A stretch of DNA of 18,444 nt from JBBRLA01 sp038231615 (GTDB lineage: Bacteria > Myxococcota_A > Polyangia > Palsa-1104 > JAEUJZ01). The stretch covers positions 1 to 18,444 of the forward strand of contig JBBRLA010000087.1 of the NCBI GenBank assembly GCA_038231615.1, given 5' to 3'. Positions 6,546 to 13,585 of the stretch are shown here, one piece after another; positions within the stretch are counted from its first letter, which is position 1, and each line of letters starts with the position of its first letter. Under the pieces are notes generated by a model. It saw only the letters and a program-made list of their open reading frames with translations, had not been told where the DNA came from and searched no databases. Position numbers and translations under genes: made by a program.

Positions 6546-7808
6546 ATGTCGAAAGCCAATTATAAAGTCGCTGATCTGGCCCTGGCAGAGAAAGGCCGGC
6601 TCCTCATGGACTGGGCCGAGTCCCGGATGCCGGTCCTCATGTCGCTGCGTGAGGAGTTTAAAAAGACGCAGCCCTTCAAGGGACACAAGATTGCCGGGTG
6701 CCTGCACGTGACCAAGGAGACCGGGGTGCTGATCCGCACCCTGCGCGCAGCCGGGGCGGAGCTGTCCTGGTCGGGCTGCAACCCCCTGTCCACGCAGGAC
6801 GAGGTCGCCGCGGCGCTGGCCGCCGAGGGGACGTCGATCTACGCCTGGCACGGCCTGTCCAAGGAAGAGTTCTACTGGTGCATCGATCGCACCCTGGACT
6901 TCAAACCGACGCTGACGCTGGACGATGGCGCGGACCTGATCTTCACCGTGCACACCCGCTTCCCCCAACTGGCCAAGGAGGTCTACGGCGGCACGGAGGA
7001 GACCACCACCGGGGTGCACCGGCTGCGGGCGATGGGCGCGGCGGGCAAGCTGCTGTACCCGGTCATCGCCATCAACGACGCCGAGACCAAGTGGGATTTT
7101 GACAACGTGTACGGTACGGGGCAGTCGTCTCTCGACGGCATCCTGCGGGCCACGTCGGTGTTTCTGGCGGGCAAGACCTTTGTCATCGGCGGCTTCGGCC
7201 ACTGCGGGCGCGGGCTGGCCCTGCGGGCCTCGGGCATGGGCGCGCGGGTGGTGTGCACCGAGGTGAAGGCCACCCAGGCGCTAAAGGCGGTGCTGGAGGG
7301 CTTCTCGGTGATGCCGATGGACGAGGCGGCCAAGATCGGCGACATCTTCTGCACGGCGACGGGCATGAAGGACATCCTGGTCAAGCGCCACTTCGAGACG
7401 ATGAAGGACGGGGCCATCGTGTGCAACACCGGCCACTACGACTGCGAGGTGAACCTCACCGACCTACAGGCGCTGTCCAAGGGCAAGCGCGAGGTGCGGG
7501 CGAACAACGAAGAATACACCCTGAAGGACGGCCGGCGCATCTACGTGCTGGCACAGGGGCGCCTGGTGAACCTGGCGGCGGCGGAGGGCCACCCCAGCGA
7601 GGTCATGGACATGAGCTTCGCCAACCAGTTCCTCGGGCTGGTGAAGCTGGCGCGCGATGGCAAGAGCATGGAGAAGCGGGTCTACGACCTGCCCAAGGAG
7701 CAGGATGAGGATCTGGCGACGCGGAAGCTGCGCACCATGGGCATGGCCATGGACAGGCTGACGCCGGAGCAGATCAACTACCGGGACGACTACTCGGCAG
7801 GGACGTAA
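6546..7808 (+). CDS. ahcY: S-adenosylhomocysteine hydrolase (adenosylhomocysteinase)
   Basis: A cytoplasmic NAD-dependent enzyme of 420 aa that splits S-adenosylhomocysteine into homocysteine and adenosine, keeping the methylation cycle running. Expected catalytic residues are visible: Asp126 (DDGAD), Glu151 (EETTTGV), Lys182 and Asp186 (NDAETKWDFDN), and His297 (TGHYD). The NAD fold has GFGHCG (216-221) with Glu239 at the end of the second strand. The near-invariant 'GRLVNLAAAEGHPSEVMDM' is present at 338-356. It is the shorter type seen in archaea and Thermotoga: the end reads LTPEQINYRDDYSAGT, and the C-terminal Lys...Tyr tail of the long bacterial/eukaryotic form is absent. AAGGAG (6533-6538) 7 nt before the ATG fixes the start. 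No methionine-cycle gene is adjacent. Confidence 0.97.
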   Translation: MSKANYKVADLALAEKGRLLMDWAESRMPVLMSLREEFKKTQPFKGHKIAGCLHVTKETGVLIRTLRAAGAELSWSGCNPLSTQDEVAAALAAEGTSIYAWHGLSKEEFYWCIDRTLDFKPTLTLDDGADLIFTVHTRFPQLAKEVYGGTEETTTGVHRLRAMGAAGKLLYPVIAINDAETKWDFDNVYGTGQSSLDGILRATSVFLAGKTFVIGGFGHCGRGLALRASGMGARVVCTEVKATQALKAVLEGFSVMPMDEAAKIGDIFCTATGMKDILVKRHFETMKDGAIVCNTGHYDCEVNLTDLQALSKGKREVRANNEEYTLKDGRRIYVLAQGRLVNLAAAEGHPSEVMDMSFANQFLGLVKLARDGKSMEKRVYDLPKEQDEDLATRKLRTMGMAMDRLTPEQINYRDDYSAGT

Positions 7809-7816
7809 GCTCTGTC

Positions 7817-7837
7817 GGCCTGACTTCCATACAGGCC
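7817..7837 (+). terminator. Possible hairpin after ahcY
   Basis: GGCCTG (7817-7822) pairs with CAGGCC (7832-7837) across a 9-nt loop, 8 bp after the stop codon. There is no T run, so it is at best a weak or factor-assisted terminator. Confidence 0.25.
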
Positions 7838-7914
7838 CACTTCTGTCCACGCGCAGGTCCACCGGGTCCGGCGTGGCGCGCGGAAGCAGATGCTTTTTCA
7901 AATCCGCTGCTTAT

Positions 7915-7965
7915 ATCTCCAGCGATTCATGAGCCCGGTTCCCGGATATTCTGAACGCTGGAGAT
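7915..7965 (+). promoter_or_regulatory. Inverted repeat covering the ribosome binding site of the His-rich gene
   Basis: ATCTCCAGCG (7915-7924) and CGCTGGAGAT (7956-7965) are perfect 10-bp complements, 31 nt apart. An inner CCGG-TTC-CCGG mini-hairpin lies between them. The 3' arm contains the Shine-Dalgarno GGAG (7960-7963), 9 nt before ATG 7973, and the 5' arm supplies CTCC opposite it. As RNA the fold would hide the ribosome binding site; as DNA it could instead be a dyad operator. Confidence 0.55.
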
Positions 7966-7972
7966 TTCATCT

Positions 7973-8677
7973 ATGCGCTGCACGAACCCCCCTCCGTTCC
8001 CGCTGGCCCTGACTGATCACCGCGGCACTTCGCGCTTAGCGAGCCTCGCTTTCCTTACCGCGCTCGCCTGGCCACTGGCCGGGTGGACCGGCGAACACGC
8101 CCCCGAGGAGGCGCAACATGACGCGACGCCGGATTCCCCTCGGGGCGAGTCCCACGGCGAAGGCCATGCCAAGGCCCACGGCGAAGCCCAAGCCGAGGCC
8201 CACGGCGAAGCCCATGGCCAGGGCCATCACGGGGGCGTTCACGAGGTCCACCACCGCTACCTGGCGGGCGTTTTCGGGGTCGTCCTGGGCGCCCTCGCCG
8301 AGGAGGGCACCACCGCCCACGTCGGCGTCGGCGCGTTCTTCGAGATGCTGGTCATCCCCAACTGGCTGGAGATCGAACTCTCGACGCGGGTGCTCTCCGC
8401 CGAGACCGGAGTAGAGCTGCCGATCGAGCTGCTCTTCAAGAAGCCCTTCCATCTGACCCACTGGTTCCACCCGTTTATCGGCATCGGGCCGGCGCTGGTG
8501 CCGGCCTTTCTGGAGGAAGGGAACTCGGTCCACGGCGGGGGCGCCTCGACGATCGGGGCGTACTTCTGGCTGACTTCGGACCTCGCCCTGCTGGCCGAGT
8601 TCAATTACAACCTGATTTACGACAAGGGCCTGGTACATGAGTTGGGCGGATCATTCGGAGCCCTTTTGGGCTGGTAA
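7973..8677 (+). CDS. Histidine-rich secreted protein, barrel-like C-terminal part
   Basis: A 234-aa protein, family not recognised. Residues about 20-40 look like a signal peptide (LASLAFLTALAWPLAG). Then comes a low-complexity segment (61-94) with ten histidines in HGE/HAK/HGQGHH units, a likely metal-binding or metal-buffering tract. Residues about 95-234 alternate hydrophobic and polar residues with glycine turns and end in an aromatic residue (Trp234), as in small outer-membrane beta-barrels. GGAG at 7960-7963 and ATG 7973 fix the start. Translation may be controlled by the hairpin at 7915-7965. Zn, Ni or Cu handling is a guess from the histidines only; no transporter or regulator of metals is nearby. 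Confidence 0.7.
   Translation: MRCTNPPPFPLALTDHRGTSRLASLAFLTALAWPLAGWTGEHAPEEAQHDATPDSPRGESHGEGHAKAHGEAQAEAHGEAHGQGHHGGVHEVHHRYLAGVFGVVLGALAEEGTTAHVGVGAFFEMLVIPNWLEIELSTRVLSAETGVELPIELLFKKPFHLTHWFHPFIGIGPALVPAFLEEGNSVHGGGASTIGAYFWLTSDLALLAEFNYNLIYDKGLVHELGGSFGALLGW
8173..8214 (+). repeat. 24-bp-period repeat in the His-rich segment
   Basis: The same 18-bp sequence (starting GGCCCACGGCGAAG) occurs at 8173-8190 and 8197-8214, a period of 24 bp, inside a wider degenerate array of HGE-type codons (about 8150-8235). Confidence 0.75.
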
Positions 8678-8688
8678 CACGTCATCCC

Positions 8689-8716
8689 TTTACATCGGGC
8701 TCTGGGCGCTTAGAAA
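8689..8716 (+). promoter_or_regulatory. Candidate promoter of the FHA-GGDEF gene
   Basis: TTTACA (8689-8694, 5 of 6 to consensus) and TAGAAA (8711-8716, 4 of 6) are 16 bp apart. The -10 ends 7 nt before ATG 8724, which lacks a Shine-Dalgarno. This supports ATG 8724 as the start and possibly a leaderless transcript. Confidence 0.45.
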
Positions 8717-8723
8717 AGTCTCC

Positions 8724-9755
8724 ATGCTGACCGCCCCCCCGACCCACACCACCCGTGAAGCCCGTGAACGCCCTCCCCTTCTGCCCTCTCTTGGCGATCT
8801 ACAGGATGAAGAAGAGGCCCGCACCCCGGTCACGCCGATCGAGCACATGCCGATCGGCCGGCCGCGCCCCTATCTGGTGGCCATCGCTGGCCCCCGCACC
8901 GGCGAGACCTTCCGTCTCAGCCGTCCCCTTGTGATCGGTCGCGGGCCCTCGGCTGCGCTGCGCCTGGCCGACGAACGGGTCAGCCGCCGCCACGCCGAGG
9001 TCCGCTATGTTGGAGGGCAAACGCTGCTCCTGCGGGACCTCGGCTCGGCCAACGGGACCTATGTGCGCGGCAAGCGGGTGCACGAGCAACTCCTGCGGAG
9101 CGGCGATCGAATCGAGCTGGGCGACGGCAACATCCTGCGCGTCGCCTGGCTGGACCCGATCGAGGAGCAGTTCCAGCTTCAGCTGGCGGACGCGGCGCTG
9201 CGCGACGGCCTGACCCATGTCTACAACCGGCGCTACCTGCGGCAGCGGCTGTGCACCGAGCTGGCCTTCGCCCAGCGCCACAGCATCCACGTGGCGCTGC
9301 TGGTGGTGGATGTGGACCATTTCAAGGCGGTAAATGACGGCTTCGGGCACCAGGCCGGAGACGCGGTGCTGCAAAAGGCGGCCGAGGTGATGCTGGCGGA
9401 GCTGCGCAGCGAGGACGTTCTAGCCCGCTGGGGCGGGGAGGAATTCGCCGTGCTGGCGCGCAGCCCGGAAGGCCGATCGGCCACCGCCCTGGCGGAGCGG
9501 CTGCGGCTGCGGGTGGCAGAAACCCACTTCGTCCATGAACAGCCCCTGCACATCTCGATCGGCGTGGCGGTGTACCCGACGGGGATGCGGAAAACCGACC
9601 TGGTGCGCGTCAAGGAGCGGGTCACCACCTCGGACGAACTGGGCGCGGCGCTGGCGGACGCACTGATCGGCGCGGCGGACGAGGCCCTGTACCGGGCCAA
9701 GCGCACGGGCCGCAACCGGGTGGTCAGCAGTGCCGACCTGTCCTTGGACGGGTAG
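8724..9755 (+). CDS. FHA domain - GGDEF diguanylate cyclase
   Basis: A soluble 343-aa signalling protein that should make cyclic di-GMP from two GTP. After a proline-rich leader (1-47) comes an FHA domain (about 48-142) with GR 72-73, S87-R-R-H90 and N110-G111, the residues that bind phospho-threonine. A GGDEF domain (about 160-335) follows, with metal-binding Asp196 (VVDVDHF) and an intact active-site GGEEF (237-241). Arg228-Ser-Glu-Asp231, five residues earlier, is the RxxD inhibitory site, so product feedback is expected. A short insert near 288-308 precedes the final helix. FHA coupling implies control by a Ser/Thr kinase; one is encoded about 4 kb away, but a link between them is only inference. 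An in-frame ATG at 8637 would overlap the previous gene and was not preferred. Confidence 0.93.
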   Translation: MLTAPPTHTTREARERPPLLPSLGDLQDEEEARTPVTPIEHMPIGRPRPYLVAIAGPRTGETFRLSRPLVIGRGPSAALRLADERVSRRHAEVRYVGGQTLLLRDLGSANGTYVRGKRVHEQLLRSGDRIELGDGNILRVAWLDPIEEQFQLQLADAALRDGLTHVYNRRYLRQRLCTELAFAQRHSIHVALLVVDVDHFKAVNDGFGHQAGDAVLQKAAEVMLAELRSEDVLARWGGEEFAVLARSPEGRSATALAERLRLRVAETHFVHEQPLHISIGVAVYPTGMRKTDLVRVKERVTTSDELGAALADALIGAADEALYRAKRTGRNRVVSSADLSLDG

Positions 9756-9764
9756 CAGGGAGGG

Positions 9765-12083
9765 TCAAAACGTTTGCCGCCGGGCGTCCAACACGACCTT
9801 GATGCCGGCGGAAAGGTCCAAGGACACGCCCGGGTCGCGCCCCTGATCGCCATACAGGTACAGATCCGCCCCCAGCGTGACGTAGAGCGGTCGCCCCAGG
9901 GCAACGTAGAGCTTGCCGGTAGCCCGCAGCTCGTGGCTGCGCAGAAACGCCGGGTCGGTGTAGCTGTAGGTGATGTTGGCCTCCCCCAACAGCTTGTCCC
10001 CCAGGCGCGGCCACACCGCCCGCTTCAGCAGTTCCAGGGTGGCGGAAAGCAGGAACCGCGGACGGGCCACCGGCACCTGCTCGGGAACGTCGCCGCTGGC
10101 CAGGAGTTCATGGCGCAGGCCCGCGCCCACGACAAGACTCAGTTTGGGCACGATCGCTTCTCGGGCGCCGAAGAGGGCGCTGAGTTCCAGGTGGTGATAG
10201 GTCCGGGTGTCCGGCTGGTCGAACTCGGTCTCCAGCCCCAGCGATGAATAGGGCGTCGGCACCAGCGGGAAGTGCGCCGAGAGGCCCCGGAAGCTGTAAA
10301 GGGCCAGGAAGGTGACCAGGTCCACCGTCTCTCGCCACGATGGGTCCTTCCCCGCGGTGGCGGCGGCCTGGATGCCGCCGTACTGCGCGCGCAGGGAGAC
10401 CTGCAAAAGGTGGCTCGGCTGGTCCATCTGCGCCCGGGCGGTGCTGTCAAGCTTGAAGGCCAGCGACGCCTGTCTGCTGAGCTGCGGCCGATCGTAGGGG
10501 CGATCCTGCGGGTTCTGCACGCTGATGCTCTGCAGGTCGACGCCGAGGTCCAGGTTGCCGATCCACAGAGGCCGCTCTGAAAGGGGCAGCGGCGGGGGGA
10601 GCACGCCGGCGCGGGCAAAGGACGAAAGGACGCACAGGCGCAGGTCGTGGCACACCGGCGGGCCCTTCACGAACTCCGGCGGGACCAGCCCGTCGCCCCC
10701 GTTGGCGATGAAGTCGAGGGTCGCCACTCTGTAGGTGGCCACCGGGTCCAGGGTGCGCCCGTTGACCTTGAAGGCGTCGTCCTTCTTGGTAAGGCCGATG
10801 AGGCGGACCCTGCTCTCCGGGACCACATATTTCCCCAAAACGTCGCCCAGGTCCTTGCCGAGGACCTTGCCCACCACCACCTGGGCCGGGTAGGGGATGG
10901 CCGCAGACAGGGCCGCCACGCTGGCGCTGCGCAGGGGCAGCCCGCGATCGTCGATGGCGTGGGCGTTGATGAGTGCCACGTCGGCGTGGCCGGCGAGGCG
11001 CATGGCGTCGAGGACCACGCTGACAAAGGCCTCCCGGGGGAGCCCGGCGCCGGGCACTACGACCAGAGGACTTTCCCAGCGCTGGCACATGCGCGCGAAG
11101 ATCCCCTGCACCTCGGCGGCCACTGTTTTCGCGGGCGCCCCCGAAAGCAGGCGCCGGGCATGGACCTGCACGCCCCCACGGTCGATCCCCAGGGAAACCA
11201 CCGCCACCCCGGCGCCTTCCGAGGGTGCGCCGACCACCAGGGTGCCACTGCTCAAGGCCACGCTGGCGACCGCCGAGCGGCGATCGTCCATGCGCGCCGC
11301 CAGGACCACATCCGCATGGGCACCGGCGCCGTCCAGGCTGCGCACCAGATCGATGACGCCCCCCGCCCCCAGGCCGGTGTCCAGGTCGGCCAGGATCACG
11401 ATGGCGTCCACCTGCGGGCGCATCGCCCGCACCCGATCGGCGATGCTCCCGGGCGGCAGAATCTTGCCGTCTCGCAGGTGGCCGGGGCCGACCCGCCGCG
11501 GCAGGTCCTCGCTGAGGACGTTGAGCAGGCCCACCCGCACCCCGTTGCGCGAGACGATCTGCTGCGGAACCAGCGCCGCGCAGAGCGAGCGGTCCTTTTC
11601 GCATTTCAGGTTGCTGACCAGCGGGGCCGGGCCCAGGCGCCCCAATTCCCGCAGGTAAGACAAAAAGCCCTCCGGCTCCATCTCGAACTCGGCTGCTCCC
11701 GGGGCGAAGATCTCGATGCCGGCGCGGCGCAGGAGGGCCGCCGCGTCGCCGCTGCCAGCGGCATCGGACAGGAGGAAACGGGCGACGTTGCCCGGACCCA
11801 GAAGGCCCGCCCCGCCAATGGCCAGCGCGGTGGGGGCCTGCTCCCGGGCCAGGGCCACGGCCCCCGCCAGCGCCGCCAGTCCCGGTCCCACGTCCATTGG
11901 CGGCCCCTGGCAGCGCGCGGGAGTAAAGCGGCCATCCAGGTCGGCGGCGAAGATCAGGTCGAGCCGGCCTTCCACGTCCTCTGCCCACGCGACGCCATCG
12001 AGCGTCCCCAGAAGGAGCCACACCCCGACAAGAATCCTCAATCCCGGCAAGAACCGCAGAGCCACATACCCTCTCAGTGACAC
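9765..12083 (-). CDS. Degenerate 5'-nucleotidase-like protein with C-terminal barrel-like domain
   Basis: A 772-aa exported protein. A signal peptide (about 7-35, ...GVAWAED) is followed by a region aligned by pattern to the UshA/CD73 metallophosphatase domain (about 40-310) and a 5'-nucleotidase C-terminal-like domain (about 345-490) with DVALINAHAIDD and FIANGGDGL. Metal-ligand motifs are mostly gone: D-x-H reads D48-L-D, the GD motif is GGAGLLGPGN, GNHD/E reads PGAAEFE, and no GHxH is present. Activity is therefore unlikely. About 505-772 has many amphipathic strands and ends with Phe772, as outer-membrane barrels do. GTG 12083 has no Shine-Dalgarno; an in-frame GTG at 12065 has GAGAGGG just upstream and yields a cleaner signal peptide, so it may be the true start. 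It lies 54 bp downstream of ftsA and converges with the GGDEF gene. Confidence 0.75.
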   Translation of the reverse strand: MSLRGYVALRFLPGLRILVGVWLLLGTLDGVAWAEDVEGRLDLIFAADLDGRFTPARCQGPPMDVGPGLAALAGAVALAREQAPTALAIGGAGLLGPGNVARFLLSDAAGSGDAAALLRRAGIEIFAPGAAEFEMEPEGFLSYLRELGRLGPAPLVSNLKCEKDRSLCAALVPQQIVSRNGVRVGLLNVLSEDLPRRVGPGHLRDGKILPPGSIADRVRAMRPQVDAIVILADLDTGLGAGGVIDLVRSLDGAGAHADVVLAARMDDRRSAVASVALSSGTLVVGAPSEGAGVAVVSLGIDRGGVQVHARRLLSGAPAKTVAAEVQGIFARMCQRWESPLVVVPGAGLPREAFVSVVLDAMRLAGHADVALINAHAIDDRGLPLRSASVAALSAAIPYPAQVVVGKVLGKDLGDVLGKYVVPESRVRLIGLTKKDDAFKVNGRTLDPVATYRVATLDFIANGGDGLVPPEFVKGPPVCHDLRLCVLSSFARAGVLPPPLPLSERPLWIGNLDLGVDLQSISVQNPQDRPYDRPQLSRQASLAFKLDSTARAQMDQPSHLLQVSLRAQYGGIQAAATAGKDPSWRETVDLVTFLALYSFRGLSAHFPLVPTPYSSLGLETEFDQPDTRTYHHLELSALFGAREAIVPKLSLVVGAGLRHELLASGDVPEQVPVARPRFLLSATLELLKRAVWPRLGDKLLGEANITYSYTDPAFLRSHELRATGKLYVALGRPLYVTLGADLYLYGDQGRDPGVSLDLSAGIKVVLDARRQTF

Positions 12084-12085
12084 AA

Positions 12086-12114
12086 GGTATAAGGGCAGGC
12101 CCAGACCCCGGCAA
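12086..12114 (-). promoter_or_regulatory. Candidate promoter of the nucleotidase-like gene
   Basis: On the minus strand TTGCCG (12114-12109) and TATACC (12091-12086) are 17 bp apart, in the gap after ftsA. The start of transcription would fall near 12079, inside the longer reading of the gene, which favours translation from GTG 12065. Confidence 0.4.
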
Positions 12115-12137
12115 GCCGCGCATTCACAGGGGTGCGG

Positions 12138-13361
12138 CTAAAACACCTCGGCGAACCAGGAGCGCATCCGCTTCCAGACGGTGCGCCTGTCGATGTCGCG
12201 CTGCGGGAAGTAGAGCCCCTCGTGCTGTCGCGCCCCGTAGAGGGTCAGGCCCACGCCGGTGGCATAGATCGGCGACTTCACCACCTCGGACAGGCCGCCC
12301 ACCCCCTTGGGCACGCCCCGCCGCACCGGCATGCCCAGGACCTCTTCGGCCAGTTCGGGCAAACCTTCCAGAATGGTCGAGCCTCCGGTCACCACCAGCC
12401 CCGAGGCCAGGCTGTCCTCCAGGCCGCACTTGCGGATCTCGCGCTGCACCAGCGAGAAAATCTCGTCCACTCGCGGGCTCAGGATGTCGCACAGCACCTG
12501 CCGCGGCATCACCCGCGGGGCCCTGCCGCCCACCGAAGGGACCTCGATGATGTCCTCCGGGCGCAGCATGCTGCTCATCGCGCAGCCGTGGCGGTGCTTG
12601 ATGCGCTCGGCCTCCGCCATCGGGGTCCGCAGGCCGATGGCGATGTCATTGGTCAACTGGTGTCCGCCCACCGGCAGCACCGCCGTGTGTACCAGCGAAC
12701 CTTCGCTGAAGATCACCAGATCGCTGGTACCGCCGCCGATGTCGAGCATGGCCACGCCCAGCTCTTTTTCGTCGGCGTGCAGCACCGACTCGGCGCTGGC
12801 CAGGGGCTCCAGCACGATGTCCGAGACCTGGAGGTTGCATCGGCTGCAACACTTGATGATGTTCTGCGCCGAAGTCACCGCCGCCGTGACGATGTGCACC
12901 CGCGCCTCCAGGCGCACCCCGGCCATCCCCAGCGGCTCCTTGATGCCGTCCTGGTGGTCGATGGTGAACTCCTGCGGCACCACGTGGATGATCTCGCGAT
13001 CTTGCGGGATGTTGATCGCCTTGGCCGCCTCGATCACCCGCTCGATGTCGCCGGGCCGGACCTCGCGGTCCCGGATGGCCACCACGCCCTCGGAGTTGAA
13101 GGCCTTGATGTGCGCCCCGGCGATGCCCGCGTAGACCGAGGTGATCTCCACGCCAGCCATGTGCTCGGCCTCTTCCACCGCCTTCTGGATGGACTGGACG
13201 GTGGAATCGATGTTCACCACCACGCCCTTCTTCAGGCCGTAGCTGGGATGGGTGCCGACCCCGATGATGTCGATGCCGTCCTCGGTGACTTCACCGACCA
13301 GACAGGCAATCTTCGTCGTGCCGATGTCGAGGCCGACGATCAGCTCCTCTCGCTTCGCCAT
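12138..13361 (-). CDS. ftsA: Cell division protein FtsA
   Basis: An actin-like ATPase of 407 aa that tethers FtsZ filaments to the inner membrane and recruits the divisome. Visible motifs: phosphate-1 DIGTTK (12-17), the FtsA-specific 1C region with 'PQEFTIDHQDGIKEPLGM', phosphate-2 LDIGGGTSDL, and adenosine motif VVTGGSTILEGL. The last 15 residues, ending VWKRMRSWFAEVF, match the amphipathic membrane-targeting helix of FtsA, so this is true FtsA, not MreB or PilM. ATG 13361 is chosen because MAKREELIVGLDIG is the usual N-terminus; the frame stays open upstream to 13532 without family-like sequence. A GGAAG about 11 nt upstream is a loose RBS. Neither ftsQ nor ftsZ adjoins it. Confidence 0.97.
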   Translation of the reverse strand: MAKREELIVGLDIGTTKIACLVGEVTEDGIDIIGVGTHPSYGLKKGVVVNIDSTVQSIQKAVEEAEHMAGVEITSVYAGIAGAHIKAFNSEGVVAIRDREVRPGDIERVIEAAKAINIPQDREIIHVVPQEFTIDHQDGIKEPLGMAGVRLEARVHIVTAAVTSAQNIIKCCSRCNLQVSDIVLEPLASAESVLHADEKELGVAMLDIGGGTSDLVIFSEGSLVHTAVLPVGGHQLTNDIAIGLRTPMAEAERIKHRHGCAMSSMLRPEDIIEVPSVGGRAPRVMPRQVLCDILSPRVDEIFSLVQREIRKCGLEDSLASGLVVTGGSTILEGLPELAEEVLGMPVRRGVPKGVGGLSEVVKSPIYATGVGLTLYGARQHEGLYFPQRDIDRRTVWKRMRSWFAEVF

Positions 13362-13526
13362 GGTCAACTTTGCTTCCCGCGTCCTGGCCCAAAGGAAGGC
13401 CTGCGAGCATCTAGCTTGCCCAAGGCCATCAAGGATCGCCATTTTTTGACCTAATTTTCTCGCCACCCCGCAAAAGCCAAGGAGTTCCAAGGGACTCGGC
13501 AGCAACGTTGAAATCCCCCGTGACTG

Positions 13527-13542
13527 CTGCACGAACGTGCAG
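13527..13542. repeat. Perfect dyad CTGCACG-AA-CGTGCAG between the kinase gene and ftsA
   Basis: A 7-bp inverted repeat with 2-nt centre lies in the 224-bp gap (13362-13585) that separates the kinase stop from the ftsA start. There is no T run on either side, so it looks more like a protein-binding site than a terminator. Nothing else definite is seen in this gap. Confidence 0.4.
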
Positions 13543-13585
13543 GGAGAGAAGATTGCCTCTCCTTGTACCTGGGCTGGAGGGATGG

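Noticed and set aside
9756..9764. Terminator between the convergent GGDEF and nucleotidase-like genes
   Set aside because: The gap is 9 bp and no hairpin with T run is visible around it.
10647..12080. Plus-strand frame of 477 codons opposite the nucleotidase-like gene
   Set aside because: Antisense shadow with no motif or RBS; composition is low-information His/Gln/Arg/Gly.
10447..12123. Long minus-strand frame (558 codons) overlapping the nucleotidase-like gene
   Set aside because: It is a +1/-1 shadow rich in Gly/Arg/Pro; the 772-aa frame carries the signal peptide, domain motifs and barrel strands.
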